Below, piece after piece: positions 42,117-49,865 of a stretch of DNA of 64,000 bases. The notes under the pieces are model-generated. The model did not search any database. It was not told the DNA's origin and worked only from the letters and a program-made list of their open reading frames with translations. A program made the position numbers and the translations under genes. Origin of the DNA: an uncultured Bradyrhizobium sp. (lineage in GTDB: Bacteria; Pseudomonadota; Alphaproteobacteria; Rhizobiales; Xanthobacteraceae); NCBI RefSeq assembly GCF_947648125.1, contig NZ_CANSMR010000003.1, positions 310,001 through 374,000 of the forward strand, read 5' to 3'. How positions within the stretch are numbered: the stretch's first letter is position 1; each line of letters starts with the position of its first letter.

Positions 42117-43663
42117 ACGTTTCTCTCCCGTCCCTTCCAGTAGGGCTCGCGCAATTCGCGCTTGAGCAACTTGCCCATGGTGTTGCGTGGCAGTTCATCG
42201 ACGATCGACAGCGTCTTGGGCCGCTTGTACGAAGCAAGATGGTCGCGGCAGAAGTTGAGGATCGCGGCCTCGTCGGTCATGTGGCCCGGCTTCAGCTCGC
42301 AGAACGCCTTGACCTGCTCGCCGAACTCGTCGTCGGGGATGCCGATGACAGCTGCGTCCTGCACGTCGGGATGCCTGAGGATCGCGGCCTCGATCTCGGC
42401 CGGATAGATGTTGACGCCACCGGCAATGATCATGTCCTTGGCGCGATCGGTGATGAACAGATAGCCGTCGTCGTCGAGCATCCCGACATCGCCGACGCGG
42501 AAATATCCATCGTCGTCGCGCGTGTCGGTTCCGAGCGGCTTGCCGTTCAGATAGGAGCGGATCGTCACCGGCGTCCTGATCCAGATCTCGCCGGATTGGT
42601 TGTGCGGCAGCTCGCGTCCCTCGGCATCGCGAATCGAGATGTCGACATGCTTGTGCGGGCGGCCGCTGGACCCGGGCTTGCGTTCCTGCATCTCGGGCGG
42701 CAGGAAGCTGATCATGCCGACTTCGGTCGCGCCGTATCCTTCGCCCAGCACGCCCGAGCCGAAATAGCGGATGATCCAGCGCTTGAGCTCGTAAGGCACC
42801 GGCGCTGCGCCGACCGACAGCGCGCGGATCGACGACACGTCGTAAGCGTCGAGCACGTCCTTCGGCAGCGCGGCGAGGCGCTTGTACATGGTGGGAACGC
42901 CGGTCCAGTAGGTGACGCGATGCTTTGCGATCAGGCGAAGCACGCCTTCCGGATCGAAGCGGCGCATCAGGATCACCGGATTGCCGAGTTGGATCGCACC
43001 CCAGACCTGCGACGGGCCGGCGCCATGATGCAGCGGCAGCGTCAGCAGCGAGACGCCGCCCGGCTGGCCGCGGCGGGTCTGCGCCACGTCGCTGAGATAT
43101 TCGCTGGTGCGTTGATCCATCTGCACGCCCGGCTGCACCACCGAGACCACGCCCTTGGGCAGGCCCGTGGTGCCTGAGGTGTAGAGGATCAGCGGCGGCC
43201 GGCCGGTTGAATGCAGCGGCGGCTCGGCAGGCGTGTTGATCAGTTCGGAGAATGCGACGAAGCCGGGCGACGCCGCACCGATCGAGACCGCGAGCTTGAT
43301 CGGCAAGCCCTCGAATGCGGGCTTCAGCGCAGCCGGATCGTCATCGTCGCAGACGATGACCTGGGCGCCGCTGTTGGACAGCACGTACTGCGTCTCCGGC
43401 GGGGTCAGCCGCCAGTTCAGGCCGAGCAGCGAGCAGCGCAGCTTGCCGATCGCCTCGCTCAGGATCGGCCACTCGATCCGGATCTGGGTCCGCAGCACCA
43501 CGATGTCGCCCGCGACCACGCCGCGGGCCGCGAGGCCATGCGCAACGCGGTTCGCCGCGTCGTTGAGCTGCGACCATGTCATCCGGCGATCGCCCTCGAT
43601 GAAGGCGACATCGTCGGGGCGATTGGCGGCCCAATATTCGACGCTGTTCGGCAGGATGCTCAT
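42113..43663 (-). CDS. Acyl-CoA synthetase (AMP-forming)
   Basis: This 516-residue ligase activates a carboxylic acid to its CoA ester through an acyl-adenylate. The AMP-binding P-loop is LILYTSGTTGLPKGVV. GEGYGATEVGM, YFRVGDVGMLDDDGYL and KDMIIAGGVNIYPAEIE follow, and the catalytic C-terminal lysine is in RNTMGKLLKREL. The ATG at 43663 overlaps the TetR stop as ATGA; the longer open frame would run into the TetR gene. It is the first catabolic gene of the block. The chain or ring preferred is unknown. Confidence 0.92.
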   Translation of the reverse strand: MSILPNSVEYWAANRPDDVAFIEGDRRMTWSQLNDAANRVAHGLAARGVVAGDIVVLRTQIRIEWPILSEAIGKLRCSLLGLNWRLTPPETQYVLSNSGAQVIVCDDDDPAALKPAFEGLPIKLAVSIGAASPGFVAFSELINTPAEPPLHSTGRPPLILYTSGTTGLPKGVVSVVQPGVQMDQRTSEYLSDVAQTRRGQPGGVSLLTLPLHHGAGPSQVWGAIQLGNPVILMRRFDPEGVLRLIAKHRVTYWTGVPTMYKRLAALPKDVLDAYDVSSIRALSVGAAPVPYELKRWIIRYFGSGVLGEGYGATEVGMISFLPPEMQERKPGSSGRPHKHVDISIRDAEGRELPHNQSGEIWIRTPVTIRSYLNGKPLGTDTRDDDGYFRVGDVGMLDDDGYLFITDRAKDMIIAGGVNIYPAEIEAAILRHPDVQDAAVIGIPDDEFGEQVKAFCELKPGHMTDEAAILNFCRDHLASYKRPKTLSIVDELPRNTMGKLLKRELREPYWKGRERNV

Positions 43664-44316
43664 TTCGCCAGCCTCCGTTCGAGCGTCGCGATGAAGTGCG
43701 CGCTGACGACATCGAGATCCAGTCCCTCCGGATCGACCAGCCACTGCGCCACCGATCCGCGCAGCGACGCGAGGATGAGCGCGCTTTCGGTCTCCGGATC
43801 GAGATCGGCGCGCAACCGGCCCTCGGCCATTCCCGCCCTGAGGGCGGCGGCGATTTCGCCTCGGGTTTCGCGATTGAGTTTCGCCACGGTGGCCGTGATC
43901 GGCGGCACGGTAAGCGCGCCGGCCAGCACGGCGTGAAAGGCGCGCGCCATCACAGGATTCCGCGCCGGCATCACGAAGTAGTATCGGCACGACGCGAGCA
44001 GGCTGTCGTAGCCGGTCAGCCCCGGCGCGGAGGCGCGGCGCTCGGTGATGAAGGATTCGATGATGTAGGTGCCGAGCGCCGACAACAGATCGGCCTTGGT
44101 CTTGAAATAGTGCGACGGCAGACCGCGGCTGTAGCCGGCGCGTTCGCCGGCCTCCGCCAGCGTGATCGCCTCGAGCCCGTTTTCGGCGACGATCAGCGCG
44201 GCCGCTTCGAGGATCCGCCGCTCCGCTTCATCGCGCCGCTCGACCTGGGTCCGCCGTGACACCGACACGGGCGCCTTACCTTGTGGCTCCTGCGCGCGTC
44301 GAACTGCTCGTGCCAT
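43660..44316 (-). CDS. TetR family transcriptional regulator
   Basis: This 218-residue repressor has an N-terminal helix-turn-helix (RILEAAALIVAENGLEAITL, AEAGERAGYSRGLPSHYFKT) and a variable ligand-binding half. It is the first gene of a leftward operon, since the acyl-CoA ligase start overlaps its stop, so it controls its own operon. The divergent intergenic DNA holds a TTGTTG/CAACAA dyad. By family habit the ligand is probably an acyl-CoA or aromatic acid made by this pathway. The ATG at 44316 is the start. Confidence 0.9.
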   Translation of the reverse strand: MARAVRRAQEPQGKAPVSVSRRTQVERRDEAERRILEAAALIVAENGLEAITLAEAGERAGYSRGLPSHYFKTKADLLSALGTYIIESFITERRASAPGLTGYDSLLASCRYYFVMPARNPVMARAFHAVLAGALTVPPITATVAKLNRETRGEIAAALRAGMAEGRLRADLDPETESALILASLRGSVAQWLVDPEGLDLDVVSAHFIATLERRLAK

Positions 44317-44377
44317 TCAGCTTCGCTCCCTTTTGCCGTGCGGCGACTTCTTGCTTGCATTCAAGCTAGAATAATGT

Positions 44378-44395
44378 TTGTTGGTTGGTCAACAA
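44378..44395. promoter_or_regulatory. TTGTTG-N6-CAACAA dyad, candidate TetR operator
   Basis: The dyad lies between the TetR start at 44316 and the divergent gene at 44415. It is about 20 bp upstream of the ATG of the zinc-ribbon/OB protein and its spacer is GTTGGT. It could let the TetR protein repress both transcripts. Support is modest. Confidence 0.45.
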
Positions 44396-44414
44396 GTTTC
44401 TTTGGAGGAAACGC

Positions 44415-44834
44415 ATGCTATCGAACAAGCTATTGAAACCAGGCCTGTATTCCGTAGGATCGAGCGACGGGGCCGGGCCGACCGCCCGCCTCATGGGCGG
44501 CCGCTGCCGCTGCGGATACGTCTTCTTCCCGATGCAGACCTATGGCTGCGAGCGCTGCGGCAGCCATGGCGATGCGCTGACGCCTTGCGAGCTCTCGGCC
44601 CATGGAACGCTGCTCGCCGAAGCGACCGTTCACCTGCACGCCGACAAGAACCGCCCTGCCCCCTTCACCATCGTCAAGGTCGCGCTCGACGACGGGCCCG
44701 TGATCCGCACCCTGCTGGCCGACGGCAGCGCACCGGTTGCGCCGGGGCAGCGCGTGGCCGGCACGCTCGCCGCAGTCGGACAGACCGAGAGCGGCGAGAC
44801 CGTGCTCGATCTCCGCTTCAGCGTCGCATCCTGA
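44415..44834 (+). CDS. Zinc-ribbon/OB-fold (DUF35) acyl-CoA-associated protein
   Basis: This 139-residue protein has a zinc ribbon from C31, C33, C45 and C48 (RCRCGYVFFPM and YGCERCG), then an OB-fold (LLAEATVHLHADKNRPAPFT to VLDLRFS). DUF35 proteins partner thiolase-fold enzymes and channel or hold acyl-CoA, as in steroid side-chain aldolase complexes. The ATG at 44415 follows GGAGGAAAC, which fixes the start. The thiolase-fold gene starts 18 bp downstream. The pair is divergent from the TetR-led operon and is likely under the same repressor. Confidence 0.88.
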   Translation: MLSNKLLKPGLYSVGSSDGAGPTARLMGGRCRCGYVFFPMQTYGCERCGSHGDALTPCELSAHGTLLAEATVHLHADKNRPAPFTIVKVALDDGPVIRTLLADGSAPVAPGQRVAGTLAAVGQTESGETVLDLRFSVAS

Positions 44835-44852
44835 TTGATCCGGAGGTTTGCC

Positions 44853-45992
44853 ATGACACGATCACTCAATGAGCTGCGGCCGGTCTACGTCGTCGGCATC
44901 GGCTGGCACCGCTACCAGAACCCGAGCGAGACGCCCTATGTGGAGCTCGGCCTCACCGCGATCCGCGCCGCACTTGCAGATGCGCGCATCGAATGGCCCG
45001 CGGTTGAATCGACTTATGTCGCGACCGCGCTGCTCGGCATGGCGTCGGGACGGCCAATGCTGCGCCATCTCGGCGCGACCGGCGCGCCGCTGATGCATGT
45101 CGAAAATGCGTCGGCCTCCGGATCAACCGCGTTCCGCCATGCCTGTATTGAGGTCGCAAGCGGCATCTCCGATGTTGCGCTGGCAATTGGTGTCGACAAG
45201 CGCAATCCGGTGCGGCGCCCGGACACCGGCCTCGGAAACCTCGCCGAGGACGCCATTGTGCCCTTCACGCATTTCGCGCTGCTGACCAATGAATATGCGG
45301 TCCGGCACAACGCCTCGACCGACGATATCGCACTCGTCGCGGTGAAGAACCACCGCAACGGCGCCAAGAATCCCAATGCGCAGCGGCAGCAGGAGCGCAC
45401 GCTCGACGAGGTGCTCGGCGGCAAGCGGGTGTCGGGGTCGCTGACGTCACTGCAATGCACGCCGATCGGCGAAGGCGCCGCGGCGGTGATCGTCGCATCC
45501 GAGGACGGCATTCGCCGACTAGGCATCGACGCCGGCCGTGCCATCCGCACCACGGCCTCGGTCGGCCGCAGCGAGCGGGTCTATCCGCCCGGCGCCGGCT
45601 TCGACGCCGCGCTCACCCAGGAGACCGCCGATCTTGCTCTGGCGCAGGCCAAACTGGCGCCGAAGGATCTCGACATCATCGAGCTGCACGACGCCTTCAC
45701 GGTCGAGGAACTGCATTACATCGAAAGCATCGGCCTCTGCCCCGAAGGACATGGCGTTCGCATGCTGAAGGACGGTGCGCTCGATATCGGCGGGCAATGC
45801 GCGATCAATCCCTCCGGCGGCCTGATCGCGATGGGACATCCGATCGGTCCCACCGGTATCGGCCAGATCGGCGAGATCGTGATGCAGCTGCGTGGCGAGG
45901 CCGGCCCGCGCCAGCATGGCGGCGCGCGGATTGGGCTGGCGCATATGGTCGGCGTCGGCGCGGTCTGTTACGTGCACATCCTGCAACGGTGA
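44853..45992 (+). CDS. Thiolase-fold enzyme with serine at the nucleophile position
   Basis: This 379-residue protein has the SCP-x/lipid-transfer-type thiolase fold: VYVVGIGWHRYQNPSETPYV, VALAIGVDKRN, IELHDAFTVEEL with a histidine, and CAINPSGGLIAMGHPIGPTG. In thiolases the nucleophile is the cysteine in ENACASG; here the segment is VENASASGSTAF and residue 87 is serine (TCG, 45111-45113). Thiolytic cleavage through a cysteine is therefore unlikely. Relatives paired with DUF35 partners (for example Ltp2) act as retro-aldolases, and this pair may too. The ATG at 44853 follows CGGAGG. Confidence 0.85.
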   Translation: MTRSLNELRPVYVVGIGWHRYQNPSETPYVELGLTAIRAALADARIEWPAVESTYVATALLGMASGRPMLRHLGATGAPLMHVENASASGSTAFRHACIEVASGISDVALAIGVDKRNPVRRPDTGLGNLAEDAIVPFTHFALLTNEYAVRHNASTDDIALVAVKNHRNGAKNPNAQRQQERTLDEVLGGKRVSGSLTSLQCTPIGEGAAAVIVASEDGIRRLGIDAGRAIRTTASVGRSERVYPPGAGFDAALTQETADLALAQAKLAPKDLDIIELHDAFTVEELHYIESIGLCPEGHGVRMLKDGALDIGGQCAINPSGGLIAMGHPIGPTGIGQIGEIVMQLRGEAGPRQHGGARIGLAHMVGVGAVCYVHILQR

Positions 45993-46017
45993 CGCAACCG
46001 CTCGAAAACGCGCCAGC

Positions 46018-46653
46018 TCACGCGCGCTGGCGCAGCGGCCGCGCGGCATCCTTCGCCGGCACCGGCATGGTGAAGCCGTACAGGAACAGGTCCACCACCA
46101 TGTCGGCGAACTCGCCGGGGTCGACGCCGCCCTTCGGGTCGTACCAGGTGTGGCTGAAGTTCAGGATGCCGAACAGCATCATGCTGTAGATCTTCTTGGT
46201 CCGCTTGACGATCTTGCCTTCCTTGTCGAGCTTGACCAGAAGATCCGAGATCATGTCGACCAACTGCCGCTCCAGCGCCTTGATCGCATCCTGCTCGGTC
46301 TCGCCCAGGAACGAGAGGTCGTTGAGGATGACGCGCTGCTCGTCGCTCGAGCGCGCATTCAGCGCGACGATGGCCTGGATCGCGGCGCGGAACTGCTCCA
46401 GCGTCGCCGTCTTGCCGGCCATCGCGGCCTCGACATCGGCAATCATCTCGCGGATATGCGCATCGAGGATCGCGAACAGGATCGCTTCCTTCGAGTCGAA
46501 ATAATGGTACAGCGCGCCGCGCGACAGCTTGCAGGCATCCGCAAGGTCGGCGATCGAGGCACGCATGTAGCCCTGCCGTGCGAACAGGCCGCAGGCGGTG
46601 GTGAGAATGCCCCGCTGGATCTCGTCGTAGTTTTCTGAGCGCGTCCGCGCCAT
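46018..46653 (-). CDS. TetR family transcriptional regulator
   Basis: This 211-residue regulator has the helix-turn-helix GILTTACGLFARQGYMRASI, ADLADACKLSRGALYHYFDS and a C-terminal ligand domain with VKRTKKIYSMMLFGILNFSH. It is divergent from the FAD oxidoreductase at 46907 and its Liv transporter operon. A CGACCGGTCG palindrome lies between them at 46817-46826, and a close copy lies ahead of the Rieske operon at 63344. The protein is the best candidate for binding both. It starts at ATG 46653. Confidence 0.9.
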   Translation of the reverse strand: MARTRSENYDEIQRGILTTACGLFARQGYMRASIADLADACKLSRGALYHYFDSKEAILFAILDAHIREMIADVEAAMAGKTATLEQFRAAIQAIVALNARSSDEQRVILNDLSFLGETEQDAIKALERQLVDMISDLLVKLDKEGKIVKRTKKIYSMMLFGILNFSHTWYDPKGGVDPGEFADMVVDLFLYGFTMPVPAKDAARPLRQRA

Positions 46654-46813
46654 ACCCGCGTCTCTCGTGCACCATCGGCGCCGCCGGAATCGGACGGCAC
46701 CCGTCTCTCTATACTACCGCCGCTCCACGCCCTCCTCCTCTTTGCGGGCACCATCCACCAGAACTCGTCGAGCAAGCGACACCGGCTCATTGACCTGCGT
46801 CAAAAAATAATTT

Positions 46814-46832
46814 GAACGACCGGTCGGATTAT
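46814..46832 (+). promoter_or_regulatory. Candidate TetR operator, copy A
   Basis: GAACGACCGGTCGGATTAT contains the perfect palindrome CGACCGGTCG. It lies 75 bp upstream of the FAD oxidoreductase start and 161 bp from the TetR start. It matches copy B at 63344-63362 at 16 of 19 positions when both are read toward the downstream gene. Binding by the 46018 protein is inferred. Confidence 0.6.
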
Positions 46833-46906
46833 ATTAGAGTGCCTGCCATCAAGCAAGCAGATTGCGCACGCCGGGACCAACCCGGCGGCATTGAGGGAGG
46901 CTGCGC

Positions 46907-48217
46907 GTGGATTCTCATAAAGTCGATGCTGTCGTGATCGGAGCCGGCGCCGGCGGGCTGTGCGCCGCGGCGCGGCTTGCCCATGGCGGGCTGCATACGC
47001 TCGTCGTCGACGACAAGGACCGGCTCGGCGGGCGCGCCTCGACCGAGGAGATCGAGGGCTTCAAGGTCAATATCGGCGCGATCGCGATCGAGTTCGGCGG
47101 CGTGTTCGAGGAGACCTTCCACACCGTCGGAGCTCCGCTCGACATCCGCGCGCCGGAGCCTGCGAGCTCGTTCTTCATCGACGGCAAGGTGATCGATGTC
47201 GGCCGCGGCGGCTGGTCGCTGCTGCTCGGGCAGCTGACGAAACAGGCCTCGCGCATCCTGGAGAAATTCGCCGACGCCCGTTCCGGCAATCTGCCTGACG
47301 GGCGGCAATCAACCGAGGACTGGCTGAAGGGCTACACCAGCAACGCCACCGTGCATGCGCTGTTCCGCAATCTCTGCGCAGCGATCTTCGCCTGCAATGC
47401 TGCCGAGCTGCCAGCCCGCGCCTTCCTCACTTATTTCACCAGCAAGGGTGCCTTCAAGAAGTTCGGCTTCTGCCCGCAGGGCACGATCGGCGTCTGGAAC
47501 AGTCTTGGGAGCGCGATCCGGCGCAATGGCGACATCTGGCTCGGCACACCGGCGACCACGATCCACACCGCCAACGGCCGCGTCGAGGGCGTCACCGCGC
47601 TCAGGGATGGCGAGAAGGTTCGGATCGACACCGATCTCGTGATCAGCAATGCGGGACCGAAGGCCACCGTCGCGCTCGCCGGCAGCGAAGCTTTCCCGGC
47701 GGATTATCTCGCCAAGGTGAAGAACGACCTTCGCCCGGCGGCCAATATCGTCATCAATGTCGCGAGCCGCGAGCCGCTGATCAACCACCCCGGCATCGTC
47801 ACCTTCGGCAGGACGCGCCGGATCTGCAACATGGCGAACCTCTCCGCCACCTGCCCGGAGCTGGCTCCGCCCGGCTGGCATCTCTACGTCGCCTACGCCG
47901 TTCCGGTGCCGGCGCTCGGCGATTTCGACTCCGACGCCGAAGTCGCGCTCGCACTCGAGGACCTTCGCGAGCAGTTCGCCAATTTCGACCAGGCAAAAAT
48001 CCTGTCGATCCGGGTGATGCGCGACGACTGGCCGGCGCAACGCAGCTGCGCCGGTTACGACCTGCCGCGCGAGACCGGCATCGAGGGCCTGTGGTGCGTC
48101 GGCGATGCGGTGAAGCAGTATGGCAATGGCGGCACCCAGGCTTGCGCCGAGACCGCCAAGATCGTGACCGATGCGATCTTCGCCGCGCGGCCGCGCCGAT
48201 CGGCTGGCCGGGTCTGA
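46907..48217 (+). CDS. FAD-dependent oxidoreductase, phytoene desaturase/amine oxidase superfamily
   Basis: This 436-residue flavoprotein has the dinucleotide-binding motif VVIGAGAGGLCAAARLAHGG and GGRAS for the FAD pyrophosphate, and a C-terminal FAD segment GLWCVGDAVKQYGNGGTQAC. The pattern is closest to the phytoene-desaturase-like family, which desaturates or isomerises hydrophobic substrates. It starts at GTG 46907 with GAGGGAGG upstream. It is followed after 5 bp by LivF and heads the transporter operon. It may desaturate an alicyclic or unsaturated acid that this block imports. No leader is seen. Confidence 0.85.
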   Translation: MDSHKVDAVVIGAGAGGLCAAARLAHGGLHTLVVDDKDRLGGRASTEEIEGFKVNIGAIAIEFGGVFEETFHTVGAPLDIRAPEPASSFFIDGKVIDVGRGGWSLLLGQLTKQASRILEKFADARSGNLPDGRQSTEDWLKGYTSNATVHALFRNLCAAIFACNAAELPARAFLTYFTSKGAFKKFGFCPQGTIGVWNSLGSAIRRNGDIWLGTPATTIHTANGRVEGVTALRDGEKVRIDTDLVISNAGPKATVALAGSEAFPADYLAKVKNDLRPAANIVINVASREPLINHPGIVTFGRTRRICNMANLSATCPELAPPGWHLYVAYAVPVPALGDFDSDAEVALALEDLREQFANFDQAKILSIRVMRDDWPAQRSCAGYDLPRETGIEGLWCVGDAVKQYGNGGTQACAETAKIVTDAIFAARPRRSAGRV

Positions 48218-48222
48218 GCGCG

Positions 48223-49077
48223 ATGCCGACGACGATCCCGCATCAGACGCCGCAGGCAGCGCCCCAGGCCGCGCCGGCGCGGGAGTGCCTGCTCGAATTC
48301 CGCAACATCCGGATCGTCTATGACAATGCGATCGAGGCGATCCGCGACGTCTCGATCGCGGTGCCCGAGGGCAGCATCGTCGCCCTGCTCGGCTCCAACG
48401 GCGCCGGCAAGTCGACGCTGCTGAAGGCGATGTCCGGCATCCTCTACACCGAAGAAGGCGTGATCGAGAACGGCAACATCCGCTTCCGCAACGACGAGGT
48501 GCATCGTCTTGCGCCGGATGAGCTGGTGCGCCGCGGCATCGTGCAGGTGCCGGAGGGCCGCCGCGTGTTCGCGGCGCTGACCATCGACGAAAACTTGCAG
48601 ATGGGCGGTTACACCAGGACCGGCGCCGAGGCGCGCGAGCGCCGCGACAAGGTGTTTGCGCTGTTTCCGCGGCTCTACGAGCGGCGCGACCAGATCGCCG
48701 GCTACATGTCCGGCGGCGAGCAGCAGATGCTTGCGATCGGCCGCGCGCTAATGACCGATCCGGTTCTGCTCGCGCTCGACGAGCCGTCGCTCGGCCTCGC
48801 ACCGCTGATCATCGACCGCATCTATGAGGTGATCGTCCGCCTGCGCGACGAACTGAAAATGACCGTGCTGCTGGTCGAACAGAACGCGCAGCGCGCGCTC
48901 GACATCGCCGACTACGGCTACATCCTGGAGACCGGCCGCGTCGTGCTCGACGGAACGACCAAGAAGCTCACCGCCAATGAGGACGTCCAGGAGTTCTATC
49001 TCGGCGTCTCCTCCTCTGGCCGCAAGAGCCTGCGCGACGTCAAGCATTACAAACGCCGCAAGCGGTGGCTATCGTGA
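48223..49077 (+). CDS. livF: Branched-chain-type ABC transporter ATP-binding protein, LivF
   Basis: This ATPase of a Liv-type importer has 284 residues. Walker A is LLGSNGAGKST, the signature is YMSGGEQQMLAIGRAL, and Walker B is LLALDEPSLGLAP with the catalytic glutamate. The N-terminal extension (about 20 residues, rich in P, Q, A) precedes the domain. The ATG at 48223 is the first in frame after the FAD gene. It overlaps LivG by four bases if LivG starts at 49074. With LivG it should drive the LivHM permeases. Confidence 0.92.
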   Translation: MPTTIPHQTPQAAPQAAPARECLLEFRNIRIVYDNAIEAIRDVSIAVPEGSIVALLGSNGAGKSTLLKAMSGILYTEEGVIENGNIRFRNDEVHRLAPDELVRRGIVQVPEGRRVFAALTIDENLQMGGYTRTGAEARERRDKVFALFPRLYERRDQIAGYMSGGEQQMLAIGRALMTDPVLLALDEPSLGLAPLIIDRIYEVIVRLRDELKMTVLLVEQNAQRALDIADYGYILETGRVVLDGTTKKLTANEDVQEFYLGVSSSGRKSLRDVKHYKRRKRWLS

Positions 49078-49865
49078 CCGCGCTGCTTGCGATCGAGAAC
49101 TTGTCCAAGCGCTTCGGCGGCCTGCAAGCGGTCGCCGATGTCAGCCTTGAAGTCGCGGCGGGCGATATCTGCAGTGTGATCGGCCCGAACGGCGCCGGCA
49201 AAACCACGCTGTTCAACATGATCTCGGGCGTGCTGCGGCCGAGCAGCGGTCGGATCATCTTCGACGGGATCGACCTTTCGACCATCTCGCCGTGGAAGTT
49301 CGCCGCCGTCGGGATCGGCCGCACGTTTCAGAATCTGGCGCTGTTCAAGCACGGCACCGTGGTCGAGAACATCCTGACCGGCCGCCACACCCATCTGCGC
49401 TCGACCGTGCTTGACGCCGTGGTGTTCTTCGGCCGCACCCGCAAGGAGGAGATCGAGGCCCGGCAACAGGTCGAGCACATCATCGAATTCCTCGAGATCG
49501 AGCATATCCGGGACGCCGTGGTCGGCACGCTCTCCTACGGCCAGCAAAAGCGTGTCGAGCTCGCCCGCGCGCTCGCTTGCGAGCCAAAACTGCTGCTGCT
49601 CGACGAGATGGTCTCCGGCATGAACCAGGAGGAGACCGAGGACATCGCGCGCTTCGTGCTCGACATCCGCGACGAGCTCGGCATCACCGTCGTGATGATC
49701 GAGCACGAGATGCGCATCGTGATGGACATTTCCGACCGCATCCATGTGCTGAATTTCGGCCGCAAGATCGCCGAGGGCACGCCGGACGAGGTCAGGCGCG
49801 ATCCGGCCGTCGCGGAGGCCTATCTCGGCGGCCAGCGCGCCGAAGCAATGAAGGCGGGCGCGTGA
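49074..49865 (+). CDS. livG: Branched-chain-type ABC transporter ATP-binding protein, LivG
   Basis: This second ATPase of the Liv importer has about 263 residues. Walker A is VIGPNGAGKTTLFN, the signature is LSYGQQKRVELARAL, and Walker B is LLLLDEMVSGMN. The extended arms typical of LivG (IGRTFQNLALF) are present. I prefer GTG 49074, which overlaps the LivF stop as GTGA; GTG 49065 is an alternative three codons upstream. Its stop overlaps the start of the acyl-CoA ligase as TGATG. Confidence 0.9.
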   Translation: MTALLAIENLSKRFGGLQAVADVSLEVAAGDICSVIGPNGAGKTTLFNMISGVLRPSSGRIIFDGIDLSTISPWKFAAVGIGRTFQNLALFKHGTVVENILTGRHTHLRSTVLDAVVFFGRTRKEEIEARQQVEHIIEFLEIEHIRDAVVGTLSYGQQKRVELARALACEPKLLLLDEMVSGMNQEETEDIARFVLDIRDELGITVVMIEHEMRIVMDISDRIHVLNFGRKIAEGTPDEVRRDPAVAEAYLGGQRAEAMKAGA

